6,196 bases of DNA from Thermoplasmatales archaeon (GCA_014874235.1 JACWAC010000070.1:1-6196); one strand, 5' to 3'; shown: positions 1-6,045, counted from the stretch's first letter. Translations and numbers: made by a program. Notes: generated by a model from the letters alone, not told the origin.

Positions 1-5
1 CACTC

Positions 6-19
6 TATATAAATTCTCT
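6..19 (-). promoter_or_regulatory. Putative TATA/BRE promoter pointing out of the left edge
   Basis: Read on the minus strand, AGAGAA is followed directly by TTTATATA, a near-ideal archaeal BRE plus TATA box. Transcription would start about 26 nt further left, just outside the window, so the served gene is not visible. The VOC gene ends at 58 on the same strand, so this would be the promoter of the next leftward gene. The plus-strand reading (TATATAAA) is possible but lacks a purine-rich BRE and has no nearby rightward gene. Confidence 0.5.
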
Positions 20-57
20 TCTGTCTTTCGCGGCCTGAGAGGGTGAAGAGACTGACG

Positions 58-447
58 TTAATGGGTCGGCTGTATCAGATTGGCTCTGTTTCCCTCGGTG
101 TCGAAAAATGAAAGGAACCTTCCGAGACCGGGCATTTCCATTATTTCTCCCGAAATTTTTCCTCCTGCTTTGACGATACTTTCTCTAAAAGCAGCGATAT
201 CACCCACCTGGATGGTCAATGTTGTGACCTGTCCTACACCACCATTTTTCTGATAAAATACTCCGTTTATCGTTCCGGGACTCTTCGTTTGATTATTCTC
301 GGATTCCGTTGTATTTGCAGTTACAAAGTTCCCCATCTCTGGTCCGAGTTCTTTTGTCCCCCAGCCGAAGACCTTTGAATAAAAAGTGATCATTCGCTTG
401 TTATCATCTGCTGGCATCTCAAAGTGCACCACTGGATTCATTTTCAT
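58..447 (-). CDS. VOC/glyoxalase-fold family protein
   Basis: This is a 129-residue cytoplasmic protein of the vicinal-oxygen-chelate (glyoxalase/bleomycin-resistance) superfamily, most like the small group annotated as predicted enzymes related to lactoylglutathione lyase. Two beta-alpha-beta-beta-beta modules are visible. The first has the strand VVHFEMP (6-12), the helix FYSKVFGWG (22-30) and NGVFYQK (61-67). The second has TLTIQVGD (76-83), the helix FRESIVKAGG (87-96), the turn MPGLGRFLSFFDTEGN (105-120) and the last strand ANLIQP (122-127). Residue H8 sits where a metal ligand is usual. The last-strand Glu ligand appears replaced by Q126, and no second-module His is obvious, so metal binding and catalysis are uncertain. 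The substrate cannot be assigned. The ATG at 447 is chosen because a TATA-like box lies 26 nt upstream, implying a leaderless mRNA; a second in-frame ATG lies at codon 3. The gene looks monocistronic. Confidence 0.88.
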   Translation of the reverse strand: MKMNPVVHFEMPADDNKRMITFYSKVFGWGTKELGPEMGNFVTANTTESENNQTKSPGTINGVFYQKNGGVGQVTTLTIQVGDIAAFRESIVKAGGKISGEIMEMPGLGRFLSFFDTEGNRANLIQPTH

Positions 448-468
448 ATTCCGGTCTGAGCAAGGTTC

Positions 469-483
469 ATACTTAAGTCTTTA
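469..483 (-). promoter_or_regulatory. Promoter of the VOC gene
   Basis: On the minus strand, CTTAAGTAT (477-469) is preceded by purine-rich GTAAAGA, a BRE-like element. The box centre (about 473) is 26 nt from the ATG at 447, so transcription should begin at or next to the start codon and give a leaderless mRNA. Confidence 0.5.
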
Positions 484-574
484 CTTGGATTTCAAGAATA
501 CAGTGTGCAAGATTCGAAACGAGTTTGGCTCCTGTCAGGTATCGACCCGAACTCGCAACGGTCACAATCGTGCC

Positions 575-583
575 TTTACTTTA
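575..583 (+). promoter_or_regulatory. Weak candidate TATA box for the winged-helix membrane protein
   Basis: TTTACTTTA resembles an archaeal TATA box but lacks a good BRE. Its centre is 29 nt before an in-frame GTG at 608. If used, it would make a leaderless mRNA starting at that GTG rather than at the ATG at 671. No better box is visible 25-30 nt before 671. Confidence 0.25.
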
Positions 584-670
584 TTCGGTTCCCAGAACGA
601 GACCACTGTGCTCCAAGACTGCAACAACTCTCGTGGAAAGACTGAAATCCAGAGTTTCGTTACTCAACAC

Positions 671-1225
671 ATGGGCTGGAGAAAGTCCCTTTCGATAATC
701 ACCGCTATTTTGTCGGCTGCTCTCACAGTTGCCACGATAGCGATTATCTATCCTCAAACGCTTCACACGACTCCAATCGCTACTTACGGTGGAAGCATCT
801 CCGGAAGTCTTGCTCAAATGTTGATCATAAGGTATCCATACGCACAGGTCTTTCTCTCACTTTCAACAATTGGTTGGCTGTTGACAGCCTATCAGGTGTT
901 TGCTCAGAGAAGAAAGGATATTGCTAGATTGTTGAGAAGAGGTATTTCAGGAAGAAGAGACAACTGGGAAATATACAACACGTTCAAGGGACGGGGTGGC
1001 GTAAGACGGTTGACGATCATGGAATCACTGAGCATTCCAAGGCAGAGGAGCGAAGTCGCAAGCATTACCAACACCGACTGGAAGGAGGTAGATCGCAACA
1101 TCAGAATTCTTGAGTCTGCGAATTTGGTAAGAGCAAGGGTCTCCAAGGTCCCATACCCGTCTTACGAACTTACAGATCAGGGACAAGAACTTCTAAAGAA
1201 AATATCAAGGGCAGTTGAAAGCTGA
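671..1225 (+). CDS. Two-span membrane protein with cytoplasmic winged-helix domain
   Basis: This is a 184-residue protein, likely a membrane-anchored transcriptional regulator of a kind common in archaea. A short N-terminus with R4 and K5 is followed by a transmembrane segment (about 7-27), an external loop of about 28 residues (28-55), and a second segment (about 56-78). A very basic cytoplasmic stretch follows (RR at 80-81, LLRRGISGRR at 87-96). The C-terminal 75 residues look like an ArsR/MarR-type winged helix: GVRRLTIMESLS (110-121), SEVASITN (127-134), recognition helix WKEVDRNIRILESANLV (137-153), and a wing with tyrosine, YELTDQG (165-171). The positive-inside rule puts both ends in the cytoplasm. 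It lies 59 bp before an amino-acid permease on the same strand, but that gene has its own promoter. Start: the open frame extends to 386, but its first part overlaps the VOC coding region and has no family-like content. ATG 671 is preferred; GTG 608 is the alternative. The fold is recognisable, but the family and ligand are not. Confidence 0.8.
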   Translation: MGWRKSLSIITAILSAALTVATIAIIYPQTLHTTPIATYGGSISGSLAQMLIIRYPYAQVFLSLSTIGWLLTAYQVFAQRRKDIARLLRRGISGRRDNWEIYNTFKGRGGVRRLTIMESLSIPRQRSEVASITNTDWKEVDRNIRILESANLVRARVSKVPYPSYELTDQGQELLKKISRAVES

Positions 1226-1250
1226 AAAGACATCCATTGTTTTCAGAAGG

Positions 1251-1264
1251 AAAACAATATTAGT
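1251..1264 (+). promoter_or_regulatory. Promoter of the APC permease
   Basis: A purine-rich run (GAAGGAAAA) leads into CAATATTA, a BRE-TATA arrangement centred near 1258. This is 27 nt before the GTG at 1285, so the mRNA is predicted to be leaderless and that GTG is supported as the start. Confidence 0.5.
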
Positions 1265-1284
1265 TTCTCCCATCTCTCGGTGAC

Positions 1285-2649
1285 GTGGAGCATAAGGTCA
1301 CATTTTCTGGATCGTTCATGCAGTCATTCACTTCTATCGGTCCGATGCTTGATATTGCCGCACTCTTTTCGGCCATAGCAGTCTATTCGGGTCCCTATCT
1401 GGGAGTCGTAATGCTGATCTCATTCTTTGCTGCTCTAACCACCATTTATGTTGTATGGAATCTTTCGAAGCACTTTCAGTCCAACGGAGGATACTATCTA
1501 TTCGCTGGTAAAACGCTCGGTAAGCGCGTTGGTATAACTACCTCATTTGTTTACGCAGCTTACGCACTACTTGTAATACCAAACATATCTCTTTTCGTTT
1601 CCTTCTTCGTTCTGCACCTATTTTCCTTGAGTCAACAAACTGCTTCATTGTTGAGCTACATTATACCCCTTGTCTTCCTCCTAGTGCTGCTTGGTATAGT
1701 CTCTCAGGGGCTAGGAAGATCGATAAAGTACACAATAGTCGCAGGCATCATAGAACTGCTCTTCATATTAATTCTGGATACCTTCTTTCTAAAGAATGCA
1801 AGTACATTTTCCTTTCACATAATCCCAAGTACTATGAACGGTGCATATTCTGTGTTCAGCGGAGTCGTTTTCGGGGTTCTTGCTTTTGCTGGCATGGAGT
1901 CTCCCGTCTATCTCTCGGAGGATACCAGGAAGAGTGGCACTACTGTGCCAAAGGCTCTTGTATATTCTTACTTGGCCACGGGAGTGTTACTGGTCGTTTC
2001 AGCGTTTTCGATACTGGCATTCCTCGGGGTAAATGGCATTTCTGCATACTCTTCCAATCCATTCTACCTCAATAGCTCGATAAGGACTTCATTCGGGGTC
2101 GTGACATACAGTCTATTTGCGGTCCTCGCAATTCTTAGTTCTATGAATCTGAGCGTTGCCTATTCAAATTCCGTGCTCAATGAAATCAGGAGGATGGTCA
2201 AGGACAGGATCATAACGAGAGTCAACCTTGAAAATTCAAAACTATTGATGGTGTTTGTTTTGCTAGAAGCATCAATCATAATTGGAACCAATTATTTCCT
2301 GGGTAATTTTATTGGGTTCATCACGATCGCTGCAATAGTATCGTTTTCGTATATGTTCATCCAGGTGGTTGGAGGACTGTCGCTCATGAAACTCTCGGTA
2401 GGATCGAGGAGGGTGAAAACTCTTTCAATCGCGGCCTTGTCCGTCACTATTCTATTCATAACTATCGTGTTTTCTTTCATAGCAGACTTTGTACCAGGGG
2501 GTCCAACCAGGGTGTCGATAATCATCTTCCTCTCAATCTTGTTCTTGTCTGTGCTTGTATCACTAATCGGGAGTAGAAGAGCGCATTCGTGGTATATGGG
2601 GATAGAGATGTTGAACAAGCTTGATACAAAAGAACAAGAAGGTCAGTGA
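1285..2649 (+). CDS. APC-superfamily amino-acid permease
   Basis: This is a 454-residue integral membrane transporter of the amino acid-polyamine-organocation superfamily, which moves amino acids or related cations across the cytoplasmic membrane by proton or sodium symport or by exchange. About twelve hydrophobic spans are visible, near residues 16-36, 38-59, 84-111, 122-141, 148-168, 187-208, 224-248, 268-296, 319-338, 342-367, 378-400 and 410-430. Family landmarks are the span 1 region ending AVYSGP (32-37), the loop HFQSNGGYYLFAG (63-75), FAGMESPVYLSEDTRKSG (201-218), and TVPKAL (220-225), the usual partner of the Glu-containing stretch. Length matches prokaryotic APC members. The substrate cannot be told. 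The GTG start is chosen from a TATA box 27 nt upstream; an in-frame ATG at 1318 would remove 11 residues and is the alternative. Its stop codon is 5 bp from the 3' end of an opposing tRNA-Thr gene. The upstream winged-helix membrane protein may regulate it, but that is only inferred from adjacency. Confidence 0.93.
   Translation: MEHKVTFSGSFMQSFTSIGPMLDIAALFSAIAVYSGPYLGVVMLISFFAALTTIYVVWNLSKHFQSNGGYYLFAGKTLGKRVGITTSFVYAAYALLVIPNISLFVSFFVLHLFSLSQQTASLLSYIIPLVFLLVLLGIVSQGLGRSIKYTIVAGIIELLFILILDTFFLKNASTFSFHIIPSTMNGAYSVFSGVVFGVLAFAGMESPVYLSEDTRKSGTTVPKALVYSYLATGVLLVVSAFSILAFLGVNGISAYSSNPFYLNSSIRTSFGVVTYSLFAVLAILSSMNLSVAYSNSVLNEIRRMVKDRIITRVNLENSKLLMVFVLLEASIIIGTNYFLGNFIGFITIAAIVSFSYMFIQVVGGLSLMKLSVGSRRVKTLSIAALSVTILFITIVFSFIADFVPGGPTRVSIIIFLSILFLSVLVSLIGSRRAHSWYMGIEMLNKLDTKEQEGQ
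2626..2641 (-). terminator. Likely U-tract terminator of tRNA-Thr
   Basis: Downstream of the tRNA on the minus strand the sequence is CTTCTTGTTCTTTTGT, a T-rich tract of the type that ends archaeal transcription. It lies about 14-30 nt past the mature 3' end, inside the last codons of the convergent permease gene. Confidence 0.4.
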
Positions 2650-2654
2650 AGGAG

Positions 2655-2727
2655 AGCCACCGGAGGGAATCGAGCCCCCGACCTGCTGATTACAAATCAG
2701 CTGCTCTTCCGACTGAGCTACGGTGGC
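2655..2727 (-). tRNA. tRNA-Thr (anticodon UGU)
   Basis: This is a complete 73-nt cloverleaf. The acceptor is GCCACCG (2727-2721) pairing with CGGTGGC (2662-2656), with discriminator U at 2655. The D stem is GCTC/GAGC. The anticodon stem is GCTGA/TCAGC around loop TTTGTAA, giving anticodon UGU (threonine, ACA codons). The T arm is GGGGG/CCCTC with one G-U pair around loop CTCGATT. There is no intron and no encoded CCA. U at position 73 fits archaeal tRNA-Thr. Confidence 0.96.
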
Positions 2728-2754
2728 ATTCTGGAGGCTTCTAAACATCTTACG

Positions 2755-2772
2755 ATTATTTTATCCTTTTCG
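2755..2772 (-). promoter_or_regulatory. Promoter of tRNA-Thr
   Basis: On the minus strand, CGAAAAGG (a BRE-like purine block) is followed by ATAAAATAAT. The TATA centre is about 33 nt from the mature tRNA 5' end, so the transcript would carry a leader of roughly 6 nt, removed by RNase P. The same bases read on the plus strand are T-rich and could end permease transcripts that run through the tRNA gene. Confidence 0.5.
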
Positions 2773-2810
2773 TCAAAGCGCTCTCCTTCAGGTCCGTTTG
2801 AAGGAGCCCC

Positions 2811-2826
2811 AGTAAGAATTAATTAA
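2811..2826 (+). promoter_or_regulatory. Promoter of the glycine-zipper membrane protein
   Basis: AGTAAG (BRE-like) is followed by AATTAATTAA (2817-2826). The box centre is 27-28 nt before the ATG at 2849, which supports that ATG, and a leaderless mRNA, over the upstream GTG at 2828. The GTG is only 1 nt past the box and could not be transcribed from this promoter. Confidence 0.55.
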
Positions 2827-2848
2827 CGTGAGGTGGCTTAAGACCCAT

Positions 2849-3352
2849 ATGACAGATGCAGTTACAGGCCTGAAGGCAGGTGCCGTTGCAGGAGTCATTT
2901 ACGGTGCAATAAATGCAGTGGTGACCGAGATCTTTGCTCAAACGATACTCAAAGGATTCATCATGAATGTCATAAACAGGGAACTCAGCCATTACACAGC
3001 AAGCGGAATAGTCATAAATGCTGCTTCGATCTACAACTTGGCACTTATAGCGGCTGCAATAGGCGCGTTTATAGGTGGAATCATACTTGGGCTGATACTC
3101 GGAGTAGTCTTCGGAGCTGCATACAACAAAATTCCCGGCAAGAGTCCAGTCAAGAAGGGAATATTCTTCGGACTGATAATGTGGCTGGTGCTCAGCATTC
3201 TGGTAGGTATCGCTAGTCTTGTGGAGTATGGTGCTTACTATTACCTAGTTTCAATTGCAGACGGAATAGTTCTCTCGCTGATCTTCGGATACCTATTGGG
3301 CTACTTCTTCGGAAGATGGAGGGCACCAAAAGACCTGATTACGTATCCTTAG
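2849..3352 (+). CDS. Four-span glycine-zipper membrane protein, function unknown
   Basis: I do not recognise this family. The 167-residue protein is almost wholly membrane-embedded. Hydrophobic segments lie at about 10-30, 63-91, 104-124 and 135-155, joined by short loops; the longest (about 34-55) includes MNVINRELSHYTAS. The second segment is a long glycine zipper, with Gly at 72, 76, 77, 81, 85 and 89, so GxxxG spacing recurs four residues apart on one helix face, favouring tight helix packing or oligomers. The basic loop IPGKSPVKKG (95-104) and the C-terminal end FGRWRAPKDL suggest cytoplasmic faces. No catalytic, Cys or metal motif is seen. The gene stands alone between a tRNA-Thr gene and a convergent operon. 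Start: ATG 2849 is preferred because its TATA box is at leaderless distance; the longer GTG 2828 form adds seven residues. An SD-like GAGGTG at 2831-2836 lies 12 nt before the ATG but would be untranscribed. Confidence 0.82.
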   Translation: MTDAVTGLKAGAVAGVIYGAINAVVTEIFAQTILKGFIMNVINRELSHYTASGIVINAASIYNLALIAAAIGAFIGGIILGLILGVVFGAAYNKIPGKSPVKKGIFFGLIMWLVLSILVGIASLVEYGAYYYLVSIADGIVLSLIFGYLLGYFFGRWRAPKDLITYP

Positions 3353-3441
3353 AATCTTGATCTTAGAAATCCGCAGGTGCTCAATGTGGATCATTTCCTT
3401 AGAGCTTAAGGGCAATCCTATTGTGCAGTCAAAGATTCAAT

Positions 3442-3447
3442 AAAAAA
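3442..3447 (-). terminator. Possible U-tract terminator of the marR operon
   Basis: On the minus strand a run of six T, within CAGTTTTTTATTG, lies about 107 nt past the last stop codon of the leftward operon. It is the best T-tract in the 200-bp gap between convergent genes. No stable hairpin precedes it, which archaea do not need. Confidence 0.3.
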
Positions 3448-3553
3448 CTGGAGTGAGTTCTCCTATAATTCTTAAACTTCTAGAATGTCCATGTCCCGCT
3501 CCCTTGGATAAAGAAACTTGAGACTATTGCTGGTTGCACTCATTGAGAAATCT

Positions 3554-3931
3554 CTACCGTTTCCTCGACCCGGACTTTGCAGAGCTACCCAACGCGATCG
3601 AAGCCTCTTTCCTAAAGGCTCTGTCCCTTAGAGCTTCTCTTAGGGTCTCCAGGTTCTGAACGTTGAGCGATTTCATCGCTTTATTCATTGCACGTTCAAC
3701 CATCCTTGCATTTATTCTATCCATTAAATCTTCGGCCTTTTCCTCTCCCGAGACTATCCCAAGAAGGTGTTCGAACTCACTATGTTCCGTAATCCTCTCC
3801 ATTATCCTGTCTGTCAACCAGTTGTCCGCTCGCTTCCGGAGATGTGACTCCAGTTCTTCTGAGGTAGGGAGCTTCCCTGACCCATAGAATTGAACTCCCA
3901 CTTTTCCATTATCGTCTTTTTGATACACCAT
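3554..3931 (-). CDS. Small charged helical protein, third gene of the radical SAM operon
   Basis: I do not recognise this family. The 125-residue protein has no Cys, no signal peptide and no membrane span, so it should be cytoplasmic. A short N-terminal strand-like part (KVGVQFYGSGKLP, 10-22) leads into a long, mostly helical and highly charged region (23-110), with heptad-like runs such as LRKRADNWLTDRIMERITEH (31-50) and RINARMVERAMNKAMKSL (72-89). The tail is basic, rich in Ser and Lys, and probably disordered (115-125). Its ATG follows the TAG stop of the radical SAM gene with no gap, and an AAGGAGG site lies 11 nt upstream inside that gene, so translation is coupled and a shared task is likely. 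A partner, scaffold or substrate-delivery protein for the radical SAM enzyme is an inference. The segment RMVERAMNKAMKSLNVQNLE faintly recalls the small C-terminal helical domain (PCP_red type) on some BchE-like proteins, but I do not consider this established. Confidence 0.82.
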   Translation of the reverse strand: MVYQKDDNGKVGVQFYGSGKLPTSEELESHLRKRADNWLTDRIMERITEHSEFEHLLGIVSGEEKAEDLMDRINARMVERAMNKAMKSLNVQNLETLREALRDRAFRKEASIALGSSAKSGSRKR

Positions 3932-5554
3932 CTACCCATCGGCCTCCTTGATCCGGAAATAAGGGTTTATCCCATCCTTTTGAAGATATATTATTCGGTT
4001 GGAGGACTGAATCAGGTCCTCAACGCCCTCCTCGGATAGGTCTCCCATTTTCTTCCCTTGCTCAAATAGAATGAAGGTTCTGATGATCTGTTTGGGGAGA
4101 AGAATGATGTCTTTCAGGTAAAAAGGCATCATTTCGTAGATGAACTTCTGTGCATTGGTGATCAGCTCGTTTTTGAACTCTCTCACTTCTTCCTTTGATT
4201 TCATCCTGAATCTGCTCTTAAGCCATTTGGAAAGATAAAAGGAGTAACCTCCATAATATTGAAACAACTGGACAAGCGCGGGATTCACGGTTGTTTTCAT
4301 GACCGGAGTCAATATATCATATCGACCCCAGTCCAGAGTAAACAGCTTTCCCTTCCTGAGGGAATCATCGAATATTCTCGTGCCCGGCAGGGGAGTGTAA
4401 AGAGTAAATTGAACTGCGTCTGCTCCGGTATCTGCAAGCTTTTTGGAAAACTTGATGGTCGTAATCATATCCCTGATCTTTTCGTAAGGGGCTCCGAGCA
4501 TCATCCCGAGGAGGACCATTATGCCATTCTTGTTTAACACATGAACCGCTTGTAACGATTGAGAAGTCAAGATGCCCTTGTGAAGTTTGTTCAGAACCTC
4601 TTGGCTTCCCGATTCAATTCCCAGAAAGGCAACCCTCATTCCCGCATCAGCACCCTTCTCTATAAGCTCGGGATTGCGTGCGGTGACGTCCGCTCTCATC
4701 TGAACCAACCAGTTCATCTTATCGTACCCCTCATCTATCATGGAATTGAACAGGGACATCCTCTGTTTTACGTTCGGATATACAACGAAAATGTCGTCCA
4801 CGAAAAAGAGCCATTTGTAGCCAAATCTCCTTACAAGTTCTAACTCCCGCAGTATCCTGTCGTTTGATTTGTTCCTCCACTTGTTCCCCCAGGTGGGAGT
4901 CACAGAACAGAAATCACAAGCGTAAGGGCATCCTCTCGTGGTCTCCAAGGCAGCAACGCTCTCCCCACCGAACGTTTTGAAGATGTAAGGACCCCTATCT
5001 ATAAGGTGGTAAGCCGGAAAGGGCAATGAATCAAGATCTTCAATGAGTTGTCTGGGGTTTGTCTTGATTAATGTCTTGCCTTCCGTGTCCATCTTGAATA
5101 CTATTCCAGGAATGTTCTCCATTCCCACTCCCCGCACAAACGTTTCGGCAATTTCCCGCACCGTTTCGTCGCTCTCGCCCAAGGCCACTACATCAAACCC
5201 GCTTCGAAGAAGTTGAGTGGGAACGAATGTTGCGTGATGCCCTCCAGCGACTAATAAGACCTTTTGATTCTCTTTTTTTATTCCCTTCGCAATTTCGACG
5301 GAAGTAGGATGTGCTGCAGTTGCGTGTATGGTTATCCCCACGATATCTGGGTCAAACTTAAGCGATTCTTCCACCACACCTTCCACTGTCTTCTGCTTAT
5401 CCGCTTCCATATCGATGATCCTAACGCTTGCATCTTCTAAAATCAGTAGAGAACCCGCAAGTTGAAGGAGTCCCAGAGGAACTGGTAGGAACCCCCATTT
5501 TGTAAGGTACGTGCTACCGGATGGGTTCGAAGGTCTTACAAGGACTACTTTCAT
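3932..5554 (-). CDS. Cobalamin-binding-domain radical SAM protein (BchE-like family)
   Basis: This is a 540-residue cytoplasmic iron-sulfur enzyme of the large family with an N-terminal B12-binding domain and a central radical SAM barrel. The N-terminal Rossmann-like domain (about 1-140) begins KVVLVRPSNP and contains DPDIVGITIH (68-77), VLLVAGGHHATFVP (99-112) and VVALGESDETV (122-132). It lacks the DxHxxG cobalamin-ligand motif, as is usual in this group. The linker LPFPAYHLIDRGPY (177-190) leads to the cluster motif CPYACDFC, with C209, C213 and C216 to bind a [4Fe-4S] cluster that cleaves S-adenosylmethionine. Further barrel motifs are WLFFVDDIF (248-256), LGIESGSQEVLNKLHKG (311-327) and YTPLPGT (386-392). 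The C-terminal 120 residues (about 425-540) are helical and not recognised. Relatives form methyl, ring or C-C bonds in tetrapyrroles, hopanoids and archaeal tetraether lipids; which applies here is unknown. The ATG at 5554 has AGAGG 8 nt upstream. It is the middle gene after marR (17-bp gap). Confidence 0.94.
   Translation of the reverse strand: MKVVLVRPSNPSGSTYLTKWGFLPVPLGLLQLAGSLLILEDASVRIIDMEADKQKTVEGVVEESLKFDPDIVGITIHATAAHPTSVEIAKGIKKENQKVLLVAGGHHATFVPTQLLRSGFDVVALGESDETVREIAETFVRGVGMENIPGIVFKMDTEGKTLIKTNPRQLIEDLDSLPFPAYHLIDRGPYIFKTFGGESVAALETTRGCPYACDFCSVTPTWGNKWRNKSNDRILRELELVRRFGYKWLFFVDDIFVVYPNVKQRMSLFNSMIDEGYDKMNWLVQMRADVTARNPELIEKGADAGMRVAFLGIESGSQEVLNKLHKGILTSQSLQAVHVLNKNGIMVLLGMMLGAPYEKIRDMITTIKFSKKLADTGADAVQFTLYTPLPGTRIFDDSLRKGKLFTLDWGRYDILTPVMKTTVNPALVQLFQYYGGYSFYLSKWLKSRFRMKSKEEVREFKNELITNAQKFIYEMMPFYLKDIILLPKQIIRTFILFEQGKKMGDLSEEGVEDLIQSSNRIIYLQKDGINPYFRIKEADG
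3943..3949 (-). promoter_or_regulatory. Shine-Dalgarno site for the small third gene
   Basis: AAGGAGG on the minus strand lies 11 nt before the ATG at 3931, within the last codons of the radical SAM gene. It is complementary to the conserved archaeal 16S tail (ACCUCCU) and supports this start and coupled translation. Confidence 0.65.
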
Positions 5555-5562
5555 GTTTCTTT

Positions 5563-5567
5563 CCTCT
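5563..5567 (-). promoter_or_regulatory. Shine-Dalgarno site for the radical SAM gene
   Basis: AGAGG on the minus strand, 8 nt before the ATG at 5554 and within the 17-bp gap after the marR stop codon, fixes the start of the radical SAM gene. No TATA box stands in this gap, so the gene should be transcribed from the marR promoter. Confidence 0.6.
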
Positions 5568-5571
5568 AACG

Positions 5572-6024
5572 TTATGATTCTACTTCGTTCATTGTACTGG
5601 TGAGTTTGACCAGTAGTCTCTCGAGTTCTTCTCTCTCTTCCTGATTAAGAGAAGTAAGAACTTTTTCAATGAACTGGAAATATTTTGCGGTAACATCTTT
5701 GAAGACTTTAGTTCCCTTTTCAGTGAGTTGTATTATCGTTTTCCGTCTATCGTCTTCTTTTCCACCACGCTTCAGCAGATGGTGGGACTCAAGCCTGTCG
5801 ATAATTCCGGTTATGTTGGATGGAGTGACCACCATCTTCTCGCTGATTTTGTTCATAGGGGCGCTCCCATTGTCTGCGATTGCCCACAGTGCCAGGAACT
5901 GTGGTCTTGTCAACCCCTCCTTGATCAATATGTCTTCCTGTTTCCTATATATTAGCTTGTATGTGTTCATTATTGCTTCGACCGTTTCATGAGACCTAAG
6001 GTAAGAACCGTTGAAATTGTACAC
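5572..6024 (-). CDS. MarR-family transcriptional regulator
   Basis: This is a dimeric winged-helix DNA-binding protein, 150 residues from the chosen start, the usual MarR length. An N-terminal dimerisation helix (about 13-34, THR-TYR-LYS rich) is followed by LTRPQFLALWAI (38-49), the helix-turn-helix APMNKISEKMVVTPSNITGI (55-74) with recognition helix to about residue 83, and the wing with the family signature DDRRKTIIQLTEKG (91-104; D92, R93). The C-terminal helices (110-145) include LNQEEREELERLL and complete the dimer interface. MarR proteins usually repress their own operon and release DNA on binding a small molecule or on oxidation; there is no Cys here, so ligand sensing is likelier than thiol oxidation. 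It heads an operon with the radical SAM gene (17-bp gap). Start: GTG 6024 sits 26 nt from the TATA box, so the mRNA is leaderless; TTG 6045 keeps the frame open for seven more codons but lies 5' of the predicted transcription start. Confidence 0.92.
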   Translation of the reverse strand: MYNFNGSYLRSHETVEAIMNTYKLIYRKQEDILIKEGLTRPQFLALWAIADNGSAPMNKISEKMVVTPSNITGIIDRLESHHLLKRGGKEDDRRKTIIQLTEKGTKVFKDVTAKYFQFIEKVLTSLNQEEREELERLLVKLTSTMNEVES

Positions 6025-6045
6025 AGTTAAATATATGATAATCAA

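Noticed and set aside
386..670. N-terminal extension of the winged-helix membrane protein
   Set aside because: It runs through the divergent VOC gene's start and promoter, has no initiation signals, and its composition does not look like protein of this family.
2563..2748. Leftward 61-residue reading frame
   Set aside because: It is the translation of the tRNA-Thr gene plus flanks; the peptide ATVAQSEEQLICNQQVGGS is the familiar artefact of translating a tRNA.
2828..2848. GTG 2828 as start of the glycine-zipper protein
   Set aside because: The TATA box at 2817-2826 ends 1 nt before it, so a transcript from that promoter would begin near 2848 and not include it.
3397..3411. Small hairpin CCTTA-GAGCT-TAAGG downstream of the glycine-zipper gene
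   Set aside because: The arms are only 5 bp with no following T-tract, so it is not supported as a terminator.
3397..3636. 11-base repeat CCTTAGAGCTT at 3397 and 3626
   Set aside because: Repeats of 11 bases are expected by chance in about 6 kb, and one copy lies within a coding region.
3554..3931. PCP_red-type domain in the small third protein
   Set aside because: The resemblance is limited to a few helical positions; the typical Trp and Ile-Pro/Arg landmarks are not seen.
4259..4843. Two rightward open frames (4259-4537 and 4559-4843)
   Set aside because: Both are antisense shadows of the radical SAM gene, whose motifs are unambiguous there.
5669..5992. Rightward open frames opposite the MarR gene
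   Set aside because: They are shadows of a clear MarR coding sequence; no promoter or SD precedes them.
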